Part shown: piece by piece, positions 8,444 through 15,513 of the stretch
Layout: every line of letters starts with the position of its first letter
Numbering within the stretch: position 1 is the first letter of the stretch
Source of the DNA: CAVQCA01 sp963763115
GTDB taxonomy: Bacteria; Pseudomonadota; Gammaproteobacteria; UBA9214
DNA: 64,000 bases
NCBI GenBank assembly: GCA_963763115.1
Contig: CAVXNM010000061.1
Coordinates: 1 to 64,000, forward strand
Direction of reading: 5' to 3'
Position numbers and translations under genes: made by a program
Notes under the pieces: model-generated
What the model saw: only the letters and a program-made list of their open reading frames with translations
Told to the model about the DNA's origin: nothing
Databases searched by the model: none

Positions 8444-9955
8444 TTACCGCCCGCGATCGAAATCATCATCACGCTCGCGCCGGCGATTATAGCGCTGAAT
8501 CCTGTTTTCCGGCTTTCGGGGTACTGCAGGTTTCGGCCCTTCGGAAGATCCACGCTCATCTTCTTCATCGCCTTTGGCGGCGCGGTTAAATTCCTCCTGC
8601 AAGTCGATTTGTTTCGTCCTTATCTTTCCTTCCGCCGCATCCGTAAACTCGTGCTCAACTTCCTGCCCTAGCTGCTCCTGCTTGCGGTACTCACGTTCAT
8701 CGTGCGGCGCACCCTTCCCGAGTCCGATCTCTGCCGCCTGCTCGTCGTCAAGCCTGTCAGCATTGCGGCCCGGTGTCGTGCGTTCAAAATGGAGTGCGGG
8801 CATCCGGTTTTCCGCGCCGCGCGCGCTTTCACGGGCGTCCCTTTTCAAGGATTCTTCTAGCGAGTTGAGTACCTTCTTTTCGACCTGATTTAGGGCGCGC
8901 AGCTTGCGCTGCTGATTGAGCGTCTGCATTTCATAGCGGTGGTGGAGTGCGGTCAGCTCCTGCGCCTGCTGTTTCTTGAGGGTTTCCCTGTCGGCAAGGT
9001 AGGCCCGCAGCCGCTTTCGATCCTGATATTTGTGCAGCTTGTTGCGCACGGCTTCCATGCCCGTCACGCGGGCAAGGAACCCCGCCAGCCCGGTGGGCCG
9101 TCTTTCGTAGCGCTCGCGTTTGATGCGCCGCCTTGCCTGCGCGAGATATTGCGCGCGATGTTCATCGCGCTGCGCCCGCTGAAAGGTAGCATACGCAGCG
9201 CGCTCCCGGTTCTGCCGCCGGTCCAACATGATCGCCTCTTTTTCCTGGGCCTGCCGCCGCGCTTGGTGGAAATGTTTGAGCTCGGCCAGTGCTTCAAAAC
9301 GCTGTTCGTCTTCAAGGTGCGCTTCGACAGATTTTCTGTGCGTGGCAACTAAATTCTTGGCTTCATCGACGCTCGGCAGGGTCTCCGGCGGATAGTCCTT
9401 TTCGAGGAAGGCGCGCACGTCTCGGGTGCGCACGGACTTATCAGCGATGAGTTTGGGCAGCGCGTGCATCCCGCCGTAAAAATCGACCAGCACATAGGGC
9501 CGCTTTCCGGTCGCCAGCATATAGCCTTTATCCGCGAGCGCCTGCACGAAGGCTGCGGGGCTATCGCTGGCCTTCCAGGCTTCGGTGACGGCTTGAATAT
9601 GGTCTTGCCGCGAAAGCCCCGTGCCCCGCTGCTGTGCTATTTCATAGACGGAAACCTGCCGGGGTTTGTCGGCGACCTTGTCCTTGGCGTAACCCTCCGG
9701 GAGTTGAAGACCGTGGTCGCGCGCGAACTCCCTTGTCACCATCATGAGTTTGTCGCGATCGAAGGCGAGATGAACGGCTTTTTCGTGAACCGGATCGATG
9801 CGCGACCAGACGGCGTGGCAGTGCTCGCGGCCATGCTTGGTGTGGAAGACAGGGCCGTCCGGGATCTGAGGGGAGCTCCCGCTGGACACAGAAATACTGA
9901 TCACATATATATAATTATCTGCCCGCATAAAAATCATATATATATGATTTTGCAT
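8444..9955 (-). CDS. MobA/VirD2-like relaxase, N-terminally truncated
   Basis: The recognisable part starts near residue 36 with a relaxase motif III block (HTKHGREHCHAVWSRIDP), the histidine cluster that binds the metal at the nicking site. Full-length MOB relaxases carry about 90 more residues before this, including the catalytic tyrosine. Here the preceding 35 residues are low-complexity translation of AT-rich DNA, so the gene lost its 5' end and the apparent ATG at 9955 is fortuitous. The long C-terminal half is Arg/Lys/Gln-rich coiled coil (about residues 220-360) with an acidic, disordered end, typical of mobilisation proteins. It marks a former mobilisable plasmid or integrative element. 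Nicking is unlikely without the tyrosine. Confidence 0.75.
   Translation of the reverse strand: MQNHIYMIFMRADNYIYVISISVSSGSSPQIPDGPVFHTKHGREHCHAVWSRIDPVHEKAVHLAFDRDKLMMVTREFARDHGLQLPEGYAKDKVADKPRQVSVYEIAQQRGTGLSRQDHIQAVTEAWKASDSPAAFVQALADKGYMLATGKRPYVLVDFYGGMHALPKLIADKSVRTRDVRAFLEKDYPPETLPSVDEAKNLVATHRKSVEAHLEDEQRFEALAELKHFHQARRQAQEKEAIMLDRRQNRERAAYATFQRAQRDEHRAQYLAQARRRIKRERYERRPTGLAGFLARVTGMEAVRNKLHKYQDRKRLRAYLADRETLKKQQAQELTALHHRYEMQTLNQQRKLRALNQVEKKVLNSLEESLKRDARESARGAENRMPALHFERTTPGRNADRLDDEQAAEIGLGKGAPHDEREYRKQEQLGQEVEHEFTDAAEGKIRTKQIDLQEEFNRAAKGDEEDERGSSEGPKPAVPRKPENRIQRYNRRRERDDDFDRGR
9930..9951. promoter_or_regulatory. 22-bp perfect AT palindrome, candidate operator of the mmyAB pair
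   Basis: A perfect inverted repeat of AAAATCATATA with its complement is centred between 9940 and 9941, in an AT-rich stretch 68 bases before the mmyA start. Xre-type antitoxins normally repress their own promoter by binding such palindromes, so this is a reasonable operator. A second run of ATATA steps lies at 9903-9916. The binding itself is inferred. Confidence 0.55.
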
Positions 9956-10018
9956 TTGCTATATAATCATGTATATGTTATTAATTAGGTGTTTTTTGAT
10001 CATATAAAGGTGATTATC

Positions 10019-10486
10019 ATGGGTCCCCAGGAACGGGCCACAGCCCGCCGACAACTCGACAAACGCTTGAGTTTATTGCAAAACATGGAAGCTCTTGCCC
10101 GCCCGCCAAAAGGCTGGGTAAAGGCCATCCGTGAAGCGCTGGGCATGACCACGGCCCAGCTGGGGCGGCGGCTGGGCGTCACGCAATCGCGTGCCGTCGC
10201 GATAGAACAGGCGGAGGCCAAGGGCGCGATTACGCTCAATACGCTGGAAAAGGCGGCACAGGCGCTGGACTGCCGCCTGGTCTATGTCCTTGTGCCACGA
10301 GAGCCGCTTGAGATGGTGGTTGAAGAACGCGCACAGGCGCTGGCAAGGCAGCGTCTCAAAGCCACGGCCCATAGCATGGCGCTGGAAGACCAGAGCGTGG
10401 ATGCGGCGGACGAGAGCGAACAGCTCAAACTGCTGACGAAGCGTCTTATCGAGGAAGCCGGTTCGAAGCTGTGGGATGAAGAATGA
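10019..10486 (+). CDS. Mobile mystery protein A, Xre-type antitoxin or regulator
   Basis: I chose the ATG at 10019, which has an AAAGGTG ribosome site, rather than the weaker start 30 bases upstream. The 155-residue product has the conserved mobile-mystery-A order: an N-terminal basic helix (RATARRQLDKRLSLL), the PPKGWVKAIREALGM block, and an Xre helix-turn-helix near residues 45-80 (MTTAQLGRRLGVTQSRAVAIEQ). The acidic tail ends LWDEE. The family is always paired with a Fic-domain protein B, as here. It probably represses the operon from the palindrome at 9930 and may neutralise the Fic protein. Its stop overlaps the start of the next gene (ATGA), which indicates translational coupling. Confidence 0.88.
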   Translation: MGPQERATARRQLDKRLSLLQNMEALARPPKGWVKAIREALGMTTAQLGRRLGVTQSRAVAIEQAEAKGAITLNTLEKAAQALDCRLVYVLVPREPLEMVVEERAQALARQRLKATAHSMALEDQSVDAADESEQLKLLTKRLIEEAGSKLWDEE

Positions 10487-11070
10487 CGGACCCGCTCGCC
10501 GACCAGGATGATGCCGCAACACCGCTCAGCGACGAAGAGCGCGAAGGGCTGATCCCCTCCTACATTACGCTGCGCAGCGAGCTCAATGAAGCCGAACAGG
10601 CGAACATTCAGGAGGCGGAGAACTGGGCGTTAAAGCGCAAACGCGATGTGCTGGACGAACGCTTTCTGGACGGCCTGCACAAGCGGATGTTTGGCCGGGT
10701 GTGGCGCTGGGCCGGAGAATACCGCCGTACCGGCAAGAATGTCGGGGTCGAGGCCTATCGCATTCCGACTGAACTGCGCGCACTCATCGACGATTGCCGC
10801 TACTGGATCGAGAACGGCACTTACGATCCCGATGAAATCGCCGCGCGCTTTCATCACAGGCTGGTCTGGATACATCCCTACCCCAACGGCAATGGCCGTC
10901 ACGCGCGCCTTGCCACCGACCTGCTGCTGATCGCAATGGGCCGTAAGCGTTTCCCATGGGGCAGCGCCAGCCTGGTTGATCCGGGTTATACAAGAAAGGC
11001 CTATGTCGCGGCCCTACGGTCTGCCGACCGTCACGACATCGCGCCGCTGCTCGCCTTCGTGCGCTCTTGA
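10483..11070 (+). CDS. Mobile mystery protein B, Fic-domain AMP/NMP transferase
   Basis: This 195-residue protein carries the complete Fic active-site motif HPYPNGNGRHAR at residues 131-142. It provides the catalytic histidine, the phosphate-binding GNGR and the terminal arginine. The preceding helices (FLDGLHKRMFGRVWRWAGEY at 61-80, and the flap region GVEAYRIPTELRAL) match mobile mystery protein B. Fic enzymes transfer AMP or other nucleotide moieties to hydroxyl groups of target proteins and can act as toxins. An inhibitory (S/T)xxxE(G/N) helix is not obvious within this chain. Control by the overlapping gene product MmyA is therefore plausible, as in class I Fic systems. The substrate is unknown. 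Confidence 0.9.
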   Translation: MTDPLADQDDAATPLSDEEREGLIPSYITLRSELNEAEQANIQEAENWALKRKRDVLDERFLDGLHKRMFGRVWRWAGEYRRTGKNVGVEAYRIPTELRALIDDCRYWIENGTYDPDEIAARFHHRLVWIHPYPNGNGRHARLATDLLLIAMGRKRFPWGSASLVDPGYTRKAYVAALRSADRHDIAPLLAFVRS

Positions 11071-11239
11071 GACTCCGTCGATAAACCAATCAATCCACCA
11101 ATCGAGCGGGACTCAGGGGCGGTGCGCCCCGCGCACCGGGGCTGACCGCGACACCACATACCCCACTGTTTTAATTACACAAAACAGTCTGCATGGCCGA
11201 CCCCCCCCCCGCATAAAACCCTATATTTTGCTCGACATG

Positions 11240-11295
11240 ATAACCTATAAATGATACAACTTAATAACCTATAGTTTATACAGCGTAATACCCTA
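11240..11295 (+). repeat. Three direct repeats at 24-bp spacing upstream of the second Fic gene
   Basis: ATAACCTATA occurs at 11240-11249 and 11264-11273, and a variant ATACCCTA at 11288-11295. All three starts are exactly 24 bases apart, about two helical turns plus three bases. The block ends 41 bases before the Fic start codon. Its regular phase suggests binding sites for an oligomeric repressor, or iterons left from a plasmid origin. No promoter could be assigned with confidence. Confidence 0.6.
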
Positions 11296-11336
11296 GGATA
11301 GGCACAACCGTAAAACCGAGGGAAAGTACAGCAGAG

Positions 11337-12890
11337 ATGGCGACCCCTTCAGAAAAACTGGCGCGTGCGCTTGAAGCGCTGAAAGCGCTTCAGGAGCGCG
11401 GCATAGTGGCGATCCGTTCCGTTGACCTGGAGCGGCTCGACCGGGAACGCCTCGTCAGGAACGGCTTTTTGCAGCCGGTCATGAAGGGGTGGTACATCCC
11501 GGCGCGGCCGGACGAAGCCGCCGTGGACAGTACGGCCTGGTATGCCTGCTTCTGGGATTTCTGCGGCTCGTATCTGACCGAACGTTTTGGCAAGGACTGG
11601 TGCCTCTCACCGGAGCAATCGATTGCGCTGCACGCCGGAAACCGCACCGTACCACGCCAACTGCTGGTGCGGGCGCGCAAGGGTGATAACAAAGTGACGG
11701 CGCTGCCCTATGACACTTCGTTGCTCAGCGTTCGCTATGCCATGCCGGATGAAAAGGATATCGAGACGAAAAACGGGCTGCGCCTGTATGCCCTGGGTCC
11801 GGCCCTGATCGATTGTTCACCGCGTTATTTTGGACAGAACGAGACCGACATGCGCACGGCGCTTTCTCTGGTCAGGGATGCGTCCGAGCTTCTGGCAGGC
11901 CTGCTGGATGGCGGGCACAGTGTCATTGCCGGGCGGCTCGCCGGTGCGCTGCGGAACATGGGAAGCGATCGCATCGCCGACGACATCATCGCGGCTATGC
12001 GCGCCGCCAGCTATGACGTGAGGGAATCCGATCCCTTCGAAACAAAGCCGCCCGCCATTCTTTCGGGTAGGGAGTGTTCCCCTTACGTGAACCGCATGCG
12101 GCTGAATTGGCAGGCGATGCGTGAAAATGTGATCGGACGTTTTCCAAAAGCGCCGGGGCTGCCCAAAGACCGCAAAACCTATATGGACCAGGTGGACGGT
12201 GTCTATGTCACCGATGCGTATCACTCTTTGTCTATCGAGGGCTACCGCGTCAGCGCGGCGCTGATCGAGCGCGTGCGCAATCAGAACTGGAACCCGGACA
12301 AGAACGAAGAAGACCGCGAACACCGCAATGCGTTAGCGGCGCGCGGCTACTATCAGGTCTTCGAGGCGGTCAAGAGCAGCGTTGAAAAAGTTCTTAAAGG
12401 TGAGAATCCCGGCGACGTTGCCGATGCCGATCACGGCGCATGGTACAGGGAGCTCTTTGGCCCCGGCGTTACGGCAGGTCTGCTGAGACCTGCCGATCTC
12501 GCTGGTTATCGGAACGGCCCGGTCTATATCCGCCGCTCGATGCACACTCCGCCGCGCGCCGAAGCCGTGCGCGATCTGATGCCCGCGTTCTTCGAGCTGC
12601 TCAAGGAGGAACCGGACCCGGCCGTCCGTGCTGTGCTCGGGCATTTCATGTTCGTCTATATACATCCCTATATGGACGGCAACGGGCGCATGGGACGTTT
12701 CCTGATGAACGTCATGCTTGCCGCTGGTGGCTATCCGTGGACCGTTATTGCTGTCGAAGAACGCGATGATTACATAGCCGCGCTTGAAGCGGCCAGCGTC
12801 GATAACAACATCGTCCCCTTCACGGATTTACTGGCAAAGCTGGTCACGGCAGGCATTGAAGGAAAACCCGCACCGAAGGTCCCGCCCTGA
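11337..12890 (+). CDS. Class II Fic-domain protein with N-terminal winged-helix-like region
   Basis: This 517-residue protein has two halves. Residues 1-240 begin with a probable winged helix (ALQERGIVAIRSVDLERLDR, GFLQPVMKGWYIPA) resembling the AbiEi/transcriptional-regulator-type antitoxin domain. This is followed by a region with NGLRLYALGPALIDCSPRYF. Residues 280-510 are a Fic fold. The active-site motif HPYMDGNGRMGR lies at 443-454. An inhibitory motif of the S..xEG type lies upstream (SLSIEG, residues 297-302), as expected for class II, self-inhibited Fic proteins. The protein may thus be its own DNA-binding regulator and toxin. It is intact, with no close partner gene downstream, and follows a 24-bp-phased repeat array. 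The target is unknown. Confidence 0.88.
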   Translation: MATPSEKLARALEALKALQERGIVAIRSVDLERLDRERLVRNGFLQPVMKGWYIPARPDEAAVDSTAWYACFWDFCGSYLTERFGKDWCLSPEQSIALHAGNRTVPRQLLVRARKGDNKVTALPYDTSLLSVRYAMPDEKDIETKNGLRLYALGPALIDCSPRYFGQNETDMRTALSLVRDASELLAGLLDGGHSVIAGRLAGALRNMGSDRIADDIIAAMRAASYDVRESDPFETKPPAILSGRECSPYVNRMRLNWQAMRENVIGRFPKAPGLPKDRKTYMDQVDGVYVTDAYHSLSIEGYRVSAALIERVRNQNWNPDKNEEDREHRNALAARGYYQVFEAVKSSVEKVLKGENPGDVADADHGAWYRELFGPGVTAGLLRPADLAGYRNGPVYIRRSMHTPPRAEAVRDLMPAFFELLKEEPDPAVRAVLGHFMFVYIHPYMDGNGRMGRFLMNVMLAAGGYPWTVIAVEERDDYIAALEAASVDNNIVPFTDLLAKLVTAGIEGKPAPKVPP

Positions 12891-13011
12891 AACGTCGCGG
12901 CTTGATCGGGATTTCGGACGCAAGCACAAGGCGTGCGTAAAGCGTTGAGGAAGCTTCCCCAACGACAAAGATTCAAGCAGACTCTGATCGCGTTCGAGTT
13001 CTTTGGCTAGG

Positions 13012-13338
13012 TCAAAGTTCGACCAGATAGGTCTCGACCGCGCCTTCGAGCTCTTCAGCGTCGATCTCTGCAAGTGGTCGGGGTGGACGGCGCATGTTTG
13101 GATCGTCGCCCTCGCGCAGATGCAGGGCCAACGCTTCGCTGAAATTCTTTTTGGCCAATTCGATCGTCTCGCCGCTGGACACACAGCCGAGAATGTCCGG
13201 CGCGTCCACCCAATAGGCGGTGTTCGGTTCCTTGCGAATAACAGCGACATAGCTGGCTATAGAAATATCCTCCGAATTCAGTCTACCGAAAAGCTGTGGC
13301 GCAAGCGTATCTTCGTGCGGCGCGCTCACACATAACAC
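13012..13338 (-). CDS. hicB: HicB-family antitoxin, orphan
   Basis: Residues 29-108 match the HicB domain: a partial RNase H-like fold starting YVAVIRKEPNTAYWVDAPD, then LGCVSSGETIELAKKNFSEA and an acidic C-terminal stretch. HicB normally neutralises the HicA mRNA interferase, but no hicA is visible on either side. The first 28 residues (MLCVSAPHEDTLAPQLFGR...) are not typical of HicB. They lie at the junction with the broken recombinase on the opposite strand, so the annotated start may be an artefact of that junction. The true start could be shortly before YVAV on a non-ATG codon. An orphan antitoxin or small regulator is the likely role. Confidence 0.72.
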   Translation of the reverse strand: MLCVSAPHEDTLAPQLFGRLNSEDISIASYVAVIRKEPNTAYWVDAPDILGCVSSGETIELAKKNFSEALALHLREGDDPNMRRPPRPLAEIDAEELEGAVETYLVEL

Positions 13339-13737
13339 AGTAAGGAACCGGAAACGCCGAAGACGGCAGCCGGGGAACGCTATATCAAGCTGCTACCAGC
13401 AGCCCTCGAAGCGCTCAAGGCGCAGAAAGCATTTACCTTCATGGAAGGTGAAGAAATCTTCCGCAATCCTCGCACCGATAAGCGCTGGACCGGTGATATG
13501 GTGATCCGTCAGCGCATGTGGAAGCGGGTCCTGCTCCGCGCTGGCGTGCGCTATCGCTATCCCTACCAGATGCGTCACACCTACGCCTCGATGATGTTGC
13601 AGGCGGGGGAATCTGTGATGTGGGTTGCCCAGCAGATGGGTCACACCGACTGGACGTTTACGGCTCGTACTTACAGCCGCTGGGTGTCCATCGATGCGCC
13701 GGAAGCAGGAAGCCTGGCGGCGAAGAAGTGGGGCTAA
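13336..13737 (+). pseudogene. C-terminal fragment of a tyrosine recombinase (phage/ICE integrase)
   Basis: The open frame begins at a junction near 13336 and contains the second half of the catalytic domain. It has an R..H pair in YQMRHTYASMMLQAG, the MGHTDW histidine/tryptophan block, and the nucleophile region ARTYSRW. The first catalytic arginine and the whole N-terminal arm-binding and core-binding domains are missing. The C-terminal AAKKWG and the lysine-rich continuation are typical of island integrases. The fragment is probably the remains of the integrase that brought in the mobile DNA of 2.9-13.7 kb. It cannot be active. Confidence 0.82.
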
Positions 13738-13858
13738 AAAAGTGGACCAAAAAACGGACCAAACCCACCCCAAAACACCCCAAAAAACGGTCTGTAACAA
13801 CAGCTAACTCATTGATTTAATGGCAGTGGTTGGAGTCTGCCGCTAACCCGTCTCAGTC

Positions 13859-14001
13859 ATAATTCCCTGTTACAGCGAAATCTACAGGGAATGTTCGGCT
13901 CGTCTCCGGACATCGTCGGCGATAATCCTCTGTAACCCACTGTTATTCTGAATCTTATCCTCGATTGAAGCCGCTCCTTGCGTCGTTTAACAGGGAATTA
14001 T
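13859..14001. repeat. 143-bp segment bounded by a 14-bp inverted repeat
   Basis: ATAATTCCCTGTTA at 13859-13872 has its exact reverse complement at 13988-14001. A further ACAGGGAAT lies inside near 13884-13892. There is no coding capacity. It sits just after the integrase fragment and may be an attachment region, a MITE, or the joined ends of a lost insertion sequence. Confidence 0.6.
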
Positions 14002-14115
14002 CACGGAATTCGTGGGTGCGAATAACACTCGTGCCTATACTCCAGCGTCAAGGTCGGGCTGGAAATGAACCACCCGCAGCGCCCTGACTATCGACTCGCC
14101 ATCCGGACGTCACCG

Positions 14116-15204
14116 CTAAGGCGTGGCTGGCATCGGATGGGCGCTGAAGAAGGTCCACATGAGTTCACTGGCCTTTGGCCCTGCCGGGTCCGAGTAGTCC
14201 ATATTCGACGCACCGCCGGACCAGGCGTGGGTCATGCCCTCGATCATGTATGAACGGATGACCTCATTTCCGCGGTCGTCTTGGTAGGATCGTTCGACGA
14301 AGTCATGCCCGCCCGGGACCGATCCTGAGTTCTCAGTCTCGGGCACGTCGTCGATGTCATCGTCGTCCACGCCGTCGAGGGCGATATCGTCGGTCTGAGC
14401 CCACTGACTCACGACATCCCAGCCGTTGTCCGGCCGGACGGTCTCGTCGGCAAGCCCCTGAAACACGATCACCGGCACAACCCGACGGGCCTTGCCCATC
14501 GCTTCCAGGGCTCCACCACCGAGCGCGTCGGGTGCGGGGATAGGCGCAAGAACCGGATTGAAGTAGCCGGCCCACAGGCATGTCCAATACGCTTTCCCGT
14601 AGTCGGCCCAAGCGGCCAAAGCCCCCGGCGTCAGCATCCGGGCGGAAATGCGCTCCATGGCGTTGAAGGCGCCGAGGCAGTCGGAGGCGGCGCCGTACGG
14701 CACGCCCGCCGCGACCGCGAGTGCGGAGAAGACGTCCGGATAGGTGGCCGCCACGATCGTTGCCATGGACGCGCCCGCCGACAGCCCGGCGACGTAGATC
14801 CGGGAGGGGTCGATTGTCACGTCGTCGCGCGCCGCGACCGCGTTGACGACGCTCACGATTGCCGCGGGCTCGCCTTGCCCTCGTACCTGGTGCGCAGGCT
14901 CGTACCATCGCCAGCAACGCAGCGGATGATCGGTCTGCTCCGGGTACGCCACGACGAAGCCGTGCTGCGCGGCGAGCGCGTTCATTCCGGTCACCTCCGC
15001 GAAAGCCTGCGAGTCCTGATCGCAGCCGTGCAGCATGACCACGAGCGGCAGGGGAGCCGACTGGGCCGCAGGCAAGAACAGGCGGTAAGGCGGAGACCGG
15101 TCGGTGAAGTCGAGGATCCCCTGCGCGAAACCTGGCGATGGCACGCTCGCGAAATAGAGACACGCCACCGCGATAAATAGCACCAGCTCCCAGACGTTCC
15201 TCAT
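14116..15204 (-). CDS. Secreted PHB-depolymerase-family esterase
   Basis: The 362-residue protein has a signal peptide (cleavage near residue 28 after GFAQ). An alpha/beta-hydrolase domain of the esterase/PHB-depolymerase (LpqC-like) type follows. The oxyanion region is LVVMLHGCDQD (about residues 55-65). The nucleophile box GLSAG lies at 140-144 with Ser142, the acid is probably in GLADETVRPDNG, and the histidine is in EGMTHAWSGG near residue 330. An acidic insertion (DGVDDDDIDDVPE) lies before the last strand. The family hydrolyses short polyhydroxyalkanoates or aryl/feruloyl esters; the substrate cannot be fixed from sequence. It stands alone, with transposase relics and an inverted repeat nearby, and next to a secreted glycosidase. 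Confidence 0.88.
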   Translation of the reverse strand: MRNVWELVLFIAVACLYFASVPSPGFAQGILDFTDRSPPYRLFLPAAQSAPLPLVVMLHGCDQDSQAFAEVTGMNALAAQHGFVVAYPEQTDHPLRCWRWYEPAHQVRGQGEPAAIVSVVNAVAARDDVTIDPSRIYVAGLSAGASMATIVAATYPDVFSALAVAAGVPYGAASDCLGAFNAMERISARMLTPGALAAWADYGKAYWTCLWAGYFNPVLAPIPAPDALGGGALEAMGKARRVVPVIVFQGLADETVRPDNGWDVVSQWAQTDDIALDGVDDDDIDDVPETENSGSVPGGHDFVERSYQDDRGNEVIRSYMIEGMTHAWSGGASNMDYSDPAGPKASELMWTFFSAHPMPATP

Positions 15205-15348
15205 GGCCGGGGCGCCCGCTCACCGACCGCTGTCATGTCACAACAACCTGACCCGTGCGCGAGTTCATACGGAAAGTATCGCACGGGGAGACTATCTTCT
15301 TCACGGGCCACATGCCGAACACACCGAGATCTCTTGATCTGCTCCGCC

Positions 15349-15507
15349 ATGAAGGATAGGCTGATATTTCAAACCCATCTACAGACCGTCATTGCAAAAT
15401 TTCCGGGTCCTGGTGGTGCGAAAACCCTTGTCTCCGACAACCTGCTCATGAGGCAGCAGATTCTTATTACGAAGCGTATCCGGCGCCGACCTCTAGCGAA
15501 CAGGTGA
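15349..15507 (+). pseudogene. 5' fragment of an integrase-core transposase
   Basis: The frame encodes MKDRLIFQTHLQTVIAKFPG, then PGGAKTLVSDNLLMRQQILI and a stop. It is the N-terminal region of the same transposase type seen at 673-748 (MKEMLVLLAHLL...GPGGARA). Only about 52 codons remain and no catalytic domain follows, because the next gene lies on the other strand 7 bases away. It is a remnant that probably marks an insertion or deletion boundary beside the glycosidase gene. Confidence 0.6.
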
Positions 15508-15513
15508 GCAAGG

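Noticed and set aside
11205..11214. Run of ten C residues before the second Fic gene
   Set aside because: A homopolymer that may be a sequencing artefact; the phased repeats next to it are the more meaningful signal.
11240..11295. CRISPR-like array
   Set aside because: The three repeats are only about 10 bp with 14-bp gaps, and no cas gene is present, so this is not a CRISPR array.
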